Part shown: piece by piece, positions 35,830 through 46,964 of the stretch | How the letters are laid out: each line of letters opens with the position of its first letter | Numbering within the stretch: position 1 is the first letter of the stretch | NCBI GenBank assembly: GCA_034770075.1 | Contig: CM068379.1 | Coordinates: 19,777,506 to 19,841,505 of the forward strand | DNA: 64,000 nt | Reading direction: 5' to 3' | Source: Aralia elata | Taxonomy: Eukaryota > Streptophyta > Magnoliopsida > Apiales > Araliaceae | Made by a program: the position numbers and the translations under genes | The notes under the pieces: generated by a model | Seen by the model: the letters and a program-made list of their open reading frames with translations, nothing else | Database searches by the model: none | Told to the model about the DNA's origin: nothing

Positions 35830-37150
35830 TGCAGTTGTTCTCCTAAATGTTTAATCATGATGTTTAGTACTTAAGTTATTATCATAATCTTTAATGATAA
35901 TAAAAACCAGTCAAACTATTATTAAACGTTTGTTAAAGATAGCTAAGTAATAAAGATACCTCCAAAAGTTGGGTAAAACTAATCAACCATCAAATTATTA
36001 TTAAGTGTTTAATAATAATAGTTAAGCCTTAAAATGCTAGTTACAAAATTTGATAAAATTAATGGGTAATTACAATGTGACTTAAATGTTTAAAATATTA
36101 TTTTATGTAGTAATAATTATAATACGCTATGTATTATTAAAATGAGTTAGTAACACTAATGGACGATTAAATCATTGCTAATTGATAATGATGCTTAAGG
36201 AGTAAAATATAATTATTACAATTAATAATATTATGTAATAATTAACTTATTATGGAAAGGTTTAATAATAATAGTTAACACTTAAAACATTATTAAAAGA
36301 ATCTAATAATATCATCGGGTGATTAAGTTACCTAATAACCTTTAAAGTATTTTGAGTATTATCCAAGTTGGTAAATGATAACTAAGAATAAAGTCTATTA
36401 AATTATTTATTTTCTAATCAAAAATGAATAAATTGATTAATTATTACTTAATTAGTATTAAATAATAAGGGTAATGATTACCTAATTATTATTTAATATT
36501 AAATAATAATTAAAGATAAAATACGAGTAAGAATAAAGATCATTATTACCTAGTGTTAGATAATGATTAAAGAGTGTTTAAGTTGATGAACTAATTATTT
36601 ATTATTTAAATAAGATTAAGTAATAAATAATGATAATTCCTCATTTAAATGTTATTTAATTAACATAACAGTTAATAAATTAATTATTTATTATTTAATA
36701 TTAAATAATAAATAAGGATAATAATTAAGGATAAATAAAGTTAATAAATTAATTATTTATTATTTAATTAAGATTAAATAATAAATAAGGGGTGATAATT
36801 ATTTGATTATTATTAAATAGTAATTAAATACAAATAAAATTAAATTATTTATTAATTATTATTTAATTAATATTAAATAATAATATACTAATAAATAAAT
36901 TAATTATTATTATAAATAATAAATAAGGACAAATAAGATTAACAATTTGATTATTCAAATAATAAGTAAATATAATTAGTTATTATTTATTATTAAATAA
37001 TAACTAAAGGTAATTAATTAATTACTATCTAACTAATATTAAATAGTAATTAAATGAAGATAGAGTTAATAAAATAAAGAGACTTTAAATAACTCATTAA
37101 TTGAAAAATTATAATTAATTGTTTAAGGGTTTAATAAGTGTTTATCACTT
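35830..37150 (+). repeat. AT-rich palindromic tract in element C 3' LTR
   Basis: Counterpart of 19480-20900, shortened by several internal losses of AATAATTAA-type units. Confidence 0.75.
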
Positions 37151-39253
37151 AAGGAAAATATTGTTAATTAATTAAATCATCAACCTAAAGATCAATTAAG
37201 TGTCTTATAGGATTAATGATAGTTTATTAAATTATGTGTGTTATGTGATTGACTTAATTGCTAAATAAATAGCATAAATAAGCGTATCAATATACAATTA
37301 TACGCAGTGCTAATTTATAGACCAACATTATTAATGTTAGGTCAATTGAGGAGAGTCGTATAAAGCTAGATAGCTGTAAGTCGACAATCAGGCAAGTTTT
37401 CTTTTTCTTTTTACTCATATTTTTTTTGAGCAAGTTCCTTAACCCTACTCAAATTATATTCGGGCAGGATGTTATTGTATTGCAAGTTATTTATTTAAGC
37501 TTGAACCTTATTTTCAAGCATGCTTTAAGTGGTTTAATTACTTTACAATTATTCCACATCGATTTTATTGATACTCGCACTTGGTGCACTTGAATTCGTA
37601 CAGTCTTGAACTTGTACATATTTAAAATTCTATAATTCATAAACTGTTTAAGATTGAGTCTGAACCCTTGTTCGGTCAGACAATTGCATGAAATTTTTAT
37701 ATAAAGGATATCCAGGCCAATTGATGGTATGGATTCGTAGACTGAAGTGAACACCCTTTTATTTTAGGGGAGTACCCCACGTATCTAATATAAGATACAA
37801 ATAGTAGAGTTAAATGTTATGCATATACATAGCGTACGTGAGGCTGGTCCCCTCAAGTACATATTCTTTAGTCAGTAACCAAAGGGTCAATTAGCTATTG
37901 ATCCCATTGGCAGTTTATTGTTTAAAGTCTACTTGACTATCAGTTATTCTAAAAGCAATTATTATTCTTGCTTCCGATATTCATATTGTTGAATTATTTT
38001 CCTTATATTCCGTTCATCATGATATATCCTTTATTTCCATATTTAAACTTGTTGAGTAAACTAGTTGTTCATCCTTGCTATATCATGATTTTTATTGCAG
38101 TTAAACCCGAGACTTCAGGGAAGGGCAAGAGTAAAGAAAAGATGAAGTAATAGACTTCAAGCAGCTAACTTTTCTTGTAACAACCCCAAATTCTAAACAA
38201 ACCAACTCTTCACTTCGGTATTTAACAATACATCAAGCTTCTGCTAATATATCACCAGTTGATGACATAATCATAAAAATGCGGAATAAATTTTAGACTT
38301 TTCAGTTTCTTTCTTTGATTTCCCTGAATCATAACCTTTAAACGTTTACAAATTCTAGAATCATATTTGATTCACTTCATTAGAGTTATAATCAAATAAA
38401 ACTTATTTCTGGATTCAATACCCTTTACACATCGGATAAAATTAAATTTACAACTCAATACAAATTTAACAACTCTACATCTATTACACTTAATTCATCA
38501 TCAAATACATTATTCAAAACCTTAATCCTGGATTTAAAACATTAATTTTTAAGCTACAACACTTATTCTGCATGCATTACGTCTGGATCATGTCATTCAA
38601 GCAGCACTTAACTTTACCTTGTATCTTTAACCTGCAAAATGGTTATTTGCAAGAATGAGCTCGACAGCTCAGCAAAATCTAACAGTTTGCATGCATCACA
38701 TAGCACATAGATAACATGCTTATCATCTAAATCATAATCATAATCATTTGACTAAACATATCATACCTGATGTTCAATACATATCAAGTAAAGATTAAGT
38801 TCCATAACTCAATCAACATTCTTTACTTAACGAACGTAGTCATATTTTGACCTTGTCGTTTCATAATTGCAACATATATAAAAATACAACATGCTTTTAC
38901 GTCATAAATTTAAAACAGTTAATCATTTAGTTCGCATAACAAATAGGAACTGAAAGACTTGCCTGGTTTGTAGATTATCAATTACCATAACCAGCTTATA
39001 TATTTCTGCACTTCACGTAGCTTACACGATATATATATCATACACATCATTTATTAGCCACGTAGAAACACTTAGTATTAATTCTACCTAACATTTCATA
39101 ATCCTTCATTTTATTACGTTCCACTTTAATCGACACTTAACCCTTAGTTAAGTCTTAAACTTTGATTTACATTAAATGTATAAATATATAGGGTAACATA
39201 GCATGACCAAAAGAAAAGAAATAAAAACAAGAAAATTTTCATTTTCAGCAATT

Positions 39254-39339
39254 CCCGCCGGGGCGAGAAAATTGACTTAATGAGCTCGCCGGGGCGAGCT
39301 TCATGATCTCCAGATTCTGCAGTTCGCGAACTGCAGAAT
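39254..39339 (-). repeat. GC hairpins and 26-bp perfect palindrome in element E 3' LTR
   Basis: Two copies of the CYCGCCGGGGCGAG motif (39254-39267 and 39285-39298; arms CTCGCC/GGCGAG, loop GG) are followed by a perfect 26-bp palindrome at 39314-39339 centred on TTCGCGAA. They stand out in very AT-rich surroundings. Confidence 0.85.
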
Positions 39340-39959
39340 TCCTAGACCAAAATTTCCCAATTTCTTCATTTTAAAAACTATTTAGACATACCCAAATATT
39401 ATAATCTTTATAGAATCAATACCCAACATGTATACAATGATTCTAACATCTTAAACAGCTCCAACAACCAATCTAAAAGCTTAAAAATCCCAATTCACAC
39501 TAGTTTTACAAACTTTTACAAATTTAGCGCAATCAATCGCTACGGATTCGATTCTCAACCAAATTGGTCCGTTCAACTTCCGTTGTTTTCGTTTTTTAAC
39601 GCATAACAACAATCCATCATCAATTTACAGATTATTAGTCAAATTAAACATCAATTTTGACTCCAAAGTAAGCCAAGACATACATATTCTAACCGAAAAC
39701 TCAATTTCTTCTTATTTAAAAAATTTTCATGAATTTGATACTACAAAAATCATCTACTAACAACATATATCAGATTAAATAAACTCAATAACACATGAAC
39801 CCAATTCCTCAACAATTTGATCCTATAAATTCAATTACAGAGAACTCAAAACTAAAACTAGAAATATAAAATTTACCTTTAATCAGTTAGATGATAAGGA
39901 TTGTTGATTATCCTTCTCCTTCCTCTTGATTTCTCTCAAATCTCCTCTCAATTTGTTTC

Positions 39960-40009
39960 ACAGAGAGCTTTTTCTCCCAATTCCCTCTCCCTCTCCTCTG
40001 TATATTTTT
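39960..40009 (-). promoter_or_regulatory. Putative core promoter of element E LTR
   Basis: On the minus strand AAAATATAC (40009-40001) precedes a purine-rich GAGAGGGAGAGGG leader, typical of plant LTR transcription starts, with a possible 5' splice site (AAAGGTAAAT) about 130 bp downstream near 39880. The arrangement is repeated in the other LTR near 45880. Inference from sequence only. Confidence 0.35.
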
Positions 40010-41046
40010 GTTTTAGTCTTAACAAAATATGCTGACACACTTTACGTATCCTCTAGTTGGGAGTTTCAGCAGTTAAGAAAGCCAAAGGCCACAAGGCCTT
40101 ATTTGGCTAAACTCTAAAGTCCATTTTTCTCTTTATTTTAATAAACTTCTTATTATATGATATTTTGTCACACTTTAATTTAATTAAATACAAATAATAC
40201 AACTATTCCATACCAATAAAATTATAACAATTAATTTAGTCACACAAAAATATAATTTTTTATTTAATAAATAACCTTGTTTAATAAAATCATCTTCCAC
40301 TTAATAAATAATTTTATTTAATAAAATTATTCATCCTCTCATTTAATAAGTTACCAACATCTTATCAACATCCATGCATAATAAAATACGCATCAAGTAT
40401 AAAAATATTTACTATCACTTTACTTAATATTCTCATACAAATAAATTATCACACAATATTCTCAACAAATATTTATTTTATTAAATAAGCATCCCAATTA
40501 AAATATTTATTCTACTCAATAAATATCTTATCCATTTATGAAATTTACAATCGTAATACATTAACATGTAACATATTGTTTTCTCGTTTTATTAAAACAA
40601 ATATATATTTACATTAATTCACTATTTTAATTAAGTGAATTACTCTCATTATTCATTAAACCTCATTTTCTAATACACAAATATATATTCTTCTTTTATA
40701 TCCACACTTAACCACTTCACATCGAATCATATATTACAAAAGATATATAACACATATATTTATTTATTCAAATCCAATACCTCACATAATAAGAATTTAT
40801 TTATTAAATTCTCATTTAATAATTACTGAGAATTTGGGTTGTCACATCCTTCCCTCCTTATAAGGATTCCGTCCTCGGAATCAACGAAACCTTCCTTACT
40901 CGATTTTCACTAAATCTCTTTCACAATTATCGTTGAATAACTTCAACGCATTAACTTAGTGTAGGTTTTATTGGAACACTTCAAGTGTTATATATATTCT
41001 TTAATCCTTTAACGCCTTCACTTCCTTTCTCTAAGGATCATTGCAT

Positions 41047-41142
41047 AACATACCCATTGTAATCATTTAATATCCTGTAACATACCCATTGTAATCATTT
41101 AATATCCTGTAACATACCCATTGTAATCATTTAATATCCTGA
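41047..41142. repeat. 32-bp tandem repeat, three copies
   Basis: Three nearly perfect units of AACATACCCATTGTAATCAT plus 12 bases, in the internal region of E. Confidence 0.9.
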
Positions 41143-42728
41143 TTTAGTATCGCATAAATATTCGGGATATCACATTCACCCCTTCTTCTAAGAATTTTGT
41201 CCTCGAAATTTTGATTTACTAATATTCGTTCCTTCCATTTAACGAAATGGACTTTACGTTAATCTCCACTTATTCATTGGGTTCTACAACCAAATTCTTC
41301 TCTAGGGACCTTTCTAAGGTCATTGCATTCTTCACATCTTCCTCTTCTAAAAATTTCTTATCATTACTCATCATCAGCTAAATTTATCTCTTCTTCTTCT
41401 TCTGGAATTTCATTCCGTTCTTGGATTTATTATAGTTTGTTTAACTTATTTATCACCACATGTTGCATTCTACAACTTACCCCTTCTTAAGGAATATTTT
41501 CTTTCCACTTCCACCTTTCAAGAGAATAAGAATCTTCCACAATTGTTCAATAATTGGGAAGCAGTATGAATAACTCAAGAATTTAAAGATTCATTCAAAA
41601 ACTTTCAATATTCTGCTGAGGAGTCGTAAAGACTTGAACCTTGTCCTAGGTTAACAGATATTTCTACCGTAACCTTTAACAGTCAAAGACTATGGACCAT
41701 CTCTTCTCGTACTCTAGGTGATCAGCCCTTCGTACTATGTATTGTGCACATACATATTAACGCTATTGCGTAGCCCCCATTACAGGGTTGGTTCACCTCA
41801 GACTTAATACAAATTCCGCACCAGAATAAACTGGTTTGGCATAAAATCTCAAAGAACTCTTAAACTTCATAAATATCTTTCAACAGTCGTCTAGCCGAAT
41901 CAATTAGCATAGACCTTGAACAACAATTCAGATATTAGTCAAAATATTTTTAGCCAATTCAATTGGCATATCTTTTCATAGCTTAAAAGAAAACTAAAAT
42001 TCTTTTATGACGTCATGATATCGTACCGTCTTAATAATGCGTTGAGGATGCCGTCATTTTAGAACTTGGTTATACTACATCATACCATAGTGGGCTGACG
42101 ATCCTTCGATCACATCCAACACTAGGTTCGATTGTATTGATGACTCCATCGTTCAAAATACATTTTGATAATTTCAAATCATTTTTGTCTAGCTGAAACA
42201 ATTAGCATAGACGTACAAATAATAGCACCTTTTTAAAACTTATTGGTTCAAACATTGACCCAATATACTTTTGAGAACACAAAATTGCGAATATCAGCAC
42301 GATGTCAATAAATTTCGAAAATCTAGCATAGCTAGAAGATTTGGAATATCCATTTCTCTCCATAAAATTCAATCTTTACTCCGTTGCTTCATTACTCCAT
42401 CATTCTATCATTCTTCAATATCATCAATGCTATCTATAACATAACTTTTCTATACCCGATATAGTTCATCAAATTTACCATACTTTGGACGTTCAGGAAC
42501 TTACCACGATCATATGGGTTTAGGAACTTATCCTAGTCAGACCAAAATCGTCCATTTGCTGAGGGGTTCCACCATACGATTATGAGTCACGAACCTACTA
42601 TAAGTATGAGTTTTAAGAACCGTACCTAATCTTATATATTCTCTAACTATTAAATATAAATATGAGAAAAGAATCACCTTCTTGTCATATGTATATCGAT
42701 AGTGCGACACCAATATTTCAATGATTAT

Positions 42729-42930
42729 CAATATAGGAAGCTAAGTGGTTGTCGAACCAACTCGACCACTATTCAATATAGGAAGCTGAGCGGTTGTTAA
42801 ACCATGGACAAATCCCGTCCCATACCAGGATTTGTTCAACTCAACCACTATATTAATATAGTAAGCTAAGTAGTTTTCAAACCAAGCACAAATTCCCGTC
42901 CCATACCAGGAATTGTACAACTCAGCCACT
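42729..42930. repeat. Diverged local repeats in element E
   Basis: The motif CAATATAGGAAGCT...GGTTGT...AACCA recurs near 42729, 42774 and 42855. CCCGTCCCATACCAGGA occurs twice (about 42817 and 42897). Confidence 0.6.
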
Positions 42931-43975
42931 AACATGAGTCCTCAATTGAAATCCCACCTAATTTCATCTTGCTATTAACTTAACTCTTTGCGTGATACGA
43001 ATTTCTCGTATTCCATCATCCATAACTCCTCGTGAGTTTACCTCGCACTATTTCATAGTACCGTCTCTTTATAGCATCATGCTACAACTATCCAATCATT
43101 TCAGATCATCTGACATTTTACAACTTTAGCAGATCACGTCGTGATCTCGTTCTATCATCAACTCTTCTTACGATTCTTTCTTGTCTTATGATCGTCTCAT
43201 CCTACGATCTTCTTTATTCTTCTCTGTATTCACGTTATCTTGTGATTAATCAACTCAGGTGTTCCCTGTTCTTTTAGCTCTTTAGGTTCTTCTTTGAACC
43301 TAATCATTTTATCATGATCTTGTCTCGCATGAATTCTCTAAACTCTATTTGAGTTCACCCTTATCATTATATCATTCTCATTTCATAGATATCATCTATT
43401 TATTATCACTATCTTTATTACTGGAGTCAGGTAACTCCTGATTCTCATCTTTCATAACTCTTCAAGATTCTTCTTTGAATCTTCTTGTTTATATATAAAT
43501 TCTTCCTTTAAGAACCTCTAACTTTATTCATATTATTCAATATTTTATTCGAGTTCACGTCACGTCATTCGCATCTTCTTCTTGTAATGTTTCTAATACT
43601 TAACTCATCTCATGCATCTACCCATATGAAATCAATCACTCCTTAATCATACGTATCCATAAATCTATACTTGATACACATCGAGTCTCTAACAGTGTTC
43701 AGTACAATACCTGAGTGGTTTCCCACAAACAACCAACAAACTAGTCCCCGTCTCGTCTACACTGTCTCTCACAGTGAGTTATATCGGTTGCTAGTTCGTA
43801 TTAACCTCCGCTCTCTAAAGGAATTGTTTAGCCTATATACCATACATCAACCATTAAAGAGTACGATTGTACCATAATCATACTTAACTTACTATTCTTT
43901 AAACTCTAACATCTTTACCTCTCTTCTCTAAGGTTATAGCCTAAGGTACTCGCACCTAAGGTTTCTAACCTATCA

Positions 43976-43988
43976 GCTCTCATACCAA
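43976..43988 (-). other. Element E primer binding site
   Basis: The complement reads TTGGTATGAGAGC, the tRNA-Met-type site of this family with one change, adjacent to the 5' LTR end at 43990. Confidence 0.75.
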
Positions 43989-43989
43989 C

Positions 43990-46723
43990 TGTAACGACCC
44001 CAAATTCTAAACAAACCAACTCTTCACTTCAGTCGTTAACAATACATCAAGCTTCTGCTAATATATCACCAGTTGATGACATAATCATAAAAATGCGGAA
44101 TAAATTTTAGACTTTTCAGTTTCTTTCTTTGCTTTCCCTGAATCATAACCTTTAAACATTTACAAATTCTAGAATCAAATTTGATTCACTTCATTAAAGT
44201 TATAATCAAATAAAACTTATTGCTGGATTCAATACCCTTTACACATCGGATAAAATTAAATTTACAACTCAATACAAATTTAACAACTCTACATCTATTA
44301 CACTTAATCCATCATCAAATACATTATTCAGAACATTAATCCTGGATTTAAAACATTAATTTTTAAGCTACAACACTTATTCTGCATGCATTACGTCTGG
44401 ATCATGTCATTCAAGCAACACTTAACTTTACCTTGTATCTTTAACCTGCAAAATGGTTATTTGCAAGAATGAGCTCGACAACTCAGCAAAATCTAACAGT
44501 TTGCATGCATCACATAGCACATAGATAACATGCTTATCATCTAAATCATAATCATAATCATTTGACTAAACATATCATACCTGATGTTCAATACATATCA
44601 AGTAAAGATTGAGTTCCATAACTCAATCAACATTCTTTACTTAACGAACGTAGTCATATTTTGACCTTGTCGTTTCATAATTGCAACATATATAAAAATA
44701 CAACATGCTTTTACGTCATAAATTTAAAACAGTTAATCATTTAGTTCACATAAAAAATAGGAACTGAAAGACTTGCCTGGTTTGTAGATTATCAATTACC
44801 ATAACCAGCTTATATATTTCTGCACTTCACGTATCTTACACGATATATATCATACACATCATTTATTAGCCACGTAGAAACACTTAGTATTAATTATACT
44901 TAACATTTCATAATCCTTCATTTTATTACGTTCCACTTTAATCGACACTTAACCCTTAGTTAAGTCTTAAACTTCGCTTTACATTAAATGTATAAATATA
45001 TAGGGTAACATAGCATGACCAAAAGAAAAGAAATAAAAACAAGAAAATTTTTACTTTCAGCAATTCCCGCCGGGGCGAGAAAATTACTACATAAAACTCT
45101 CGCCGGGGCGAGAAAACATAGTGCAAAACTCTCGCCGGGGCGAGAAATTTGACTTAATGAGCTCGCCGGGGCGAGCTTCATAATCTCCAGATTCTGCAGT
45201 TCGCGAACTGCAGAATTCCTAGACCAAAATTTCCCAATTTCTTCATTTTAAAAACTATTTAGACATACCCAAATATTATAATCTTTATAGAATCAATACC
45301 CAACATGTATACAATGATTCTAACATCTTAAACAGCTCCAACAACCAATCTAAAAGCTTAAAAATCCCAATTCACACTAGTTTTACAAACTTTTACAAAT
45401 TTAGCGCAATCAATCGCTACGGATTCGATTCTCAACCAAATTGGTCCGTTCAACTTCCGTTGTTTTCATTTTTTACCGCATAACAACAATTCATCATCAA
45501 TTTATAGATTATTACTCAAATTAAACATCAATTTTGACTCCAAAGTAAGCCAAAACATACATATTCCAACCGAAAACTCAATTTCTTCTTATTTAACAAA
45601 TTTTCATGAATTTGATACTACAAAAATCATCTACGAATAACATATATCAGATTAAATAAACTCAATAACACATGAACCCAATTCCTCAACAATTTGATCC
45701 TATAAATTCAATTACAGAGAACTCAAAACTAAAACTAGAAATATAAAATTTACCTTTAATCAGTTAGATGAAAAGGATTTTTGATTATCCTTCTCCGTCC
45801 TCTTGATTTCTCTCAAATCTCCTCTCAATTTATTTCACAGAGAGCTTTTTCTCCCAATTCCCTCTCCCTCTCCTCTGTATATTTTTGTTTTAGTCTTAAC
45901 AAAATATGCTGACACACTTTACGTATCCTCTAGTTGGGAGTTTCAGTAGTTAAGAAAGCGAAAGGCCACAAGGCCTTGTTTGGCTAAACTCTAAAGTCCA
46001 TTTTTCTCTTTATTTTAATAAACTTCTTATTATATGATATTTTGTCACACTTTAATTTAATTAAATACAAATAATACAACTATTCCATAGCAATAAAATT
46101 ATAACAATTAATTTAGTCACACAAAAATATAATTTTTTATTTAATAAATAACCTTGTTTAATAAAATCATCTTCCACTTAATAAATAATTTTATTTAATA
46201 AAATTATTCATCCTCTTATTTAATAAGTTACCAACATCTTATCAATATCCATGCATAATAAAATACGCATCAAGTATAAAAATATTTACTATCACTTTAC
46301 TTAATATTCTCATACAAATAAATTATCACACAATATTCTCAACAAATATTTATTTTATTAAATAAGCATCCCAATTAAAATATTTATTCTACTCAATAAA
46401 TATCTTATCCATTTACGAAATTTACAATCGTAATACATTAACATGTAACATATTGTTTTCTCGTTTTATCAAAACAAATATATATTTACATTAATTCACT
46501 ATTTTAATTAAGTGAATTACTCTCATTATTCATTAAACCTCATTTTCTAATACACAAATATATATTCCTCTTTTATATCCACACTTAACCACTTCACATC
46601 GAATCATATATTACAAAAGATATATAACACATATATTTATTTATTCAAATCCAATACCTCACATAATAAGAATTTATTTATTAAATTCTCATTTAATAAT
46701 TACTGAGAATTTGGGTTGTCACA
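43990..46723 (-). repeat. Element E 5' LTR (2734 bp)
   Basis: Second LTR copy. It has four GC hairpins at 45066, 45099, 45131 and 45162 (spacing 31-33 bp) against two in the other copy, and the same 26-bp palindrome at 45191-45216. Confidence 0.92.
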
Positions 46724-46964
46724 TTTCTTCATGCCTAGTTTAATTTACTATTAATGTAATTCGAACCCTGAGTAGTAATTAGGGTATGTTTTGTGTTATG
46801 TATTCAGGTTATCGAATCTTGGGACTAGTAACACCTTTTGAATGAACAACATATGTTTATTATATTTCGCATTTAGTCATTGTATGTTGTTTGAAGGTAA
46901 ATATTTGTATTGGATCGTGATGACCGAATCTGGGCAATTGAGACCCAAATTTGGGGGCGTCACA

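Larger units (their letters stand above)
38176..40846 (-). repeat. Element E 3' LTR (2671 bp)
   Basis: On the plus strand runs TGTAACAACCCC to GGGTTGTCACA. Differs from the other copy by scattered substitutions and by having two, not four, copies of a GC-rich hairpin (39254-39298). Confidence 0.92.
40847..43989 (-). other. Element E internal region, non-coding
   Basis: No gag or pol similarity in any frame. It holds the PPT AGGAGGGAAGGATG (complement of about 40847-40860) and the hairpin GATTCCG...CGGAATC (40865-40882). There are three 32-bp tandem units (41047-41142), a second PPT/LTR-start-like remnant (41161-41208), and three diverged units around ATATAGGAAGCTAAGTGG (about 42729-42930). 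The PBS is at 43976-43988. The plus strand is rich in CTT and TTC. Confidence 0.8.
38176..46723 (-). mobile_element. Element E: non-coding (LARD-like) LTR retrotransposon
   Basis: Target duplication TTTCT at 38171-38175 and 46724-46728. Two LTRs of about 2.7 kb (38176-40846 and 43990-46723) enclose 3.1 kb without a meaningful ORF. The PPT next to the 38-kb LTR and the PBS next to the 44-kb LTR show that the element reads on the minus strand. LTR ends (TGTGACAACCC on the minus strand) resemble D and A ends, and the PPT hairpin is that of B. It could move only with proteins from relatives, which makes it a large retrotransposon derivative. It was inserted into the C 3' LTR. Confidence 0.9.
17794..46964 (+). 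mobile_element. Element C: plus-strand Ty3/gypsy chromovirus interrupted by a MULE and element E
   Basis: Target duplication TCAAT at 17789-17793 and 46965-46969 flanks LTRs starting TGTAATGC and ending GTCACA. The 5' LTR is 17794-22123. The 3' LTR begins at 28279 and is split by the MULE (29626-35498) and E (38176-46723). Internal order: PBS, pre-gag ORF, gag, protease, RT-RNase H, integrase, PPT. Several premature TAG/TGA stops and a lost RNase H Asp show it is older than B. It lies in the pre-gag ORF of element A, in the opposite orientation. Confidence 0.93.
28279..46964 (+). repeat. Element C 3' LTR, split in three (28279-29625, 35507-38175, 46729-46964)
   Basis: Alignment with the 5' LTR gives the exact breakpoints: the first block stops in TCATGTGT, resumes after the MULE with the same 8 bases, stops in TTTCT, and resumes after E. 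The summed length (~4.25 kb) is slightly shorter than the 5' LTR because of losses in the AT-rich tract. Substitutions are clearly more frequent than between the B LTRs. It keeps the TATA box at 29252-29259 and hairpin at 29202-29225. Confidence 0.92.

Noticed and set aside
38176..46723. Element E as a DNA transposon, because its outer ends look inverted (TGTAACAACCC / GGGTTGTCACA)
   Set aside because: The ~2.7-kb terminal sequences are direct repeats, with PBS and PPT and a 5-bp duplication; the inverted look comes from LTR ends of the TG...CA type.
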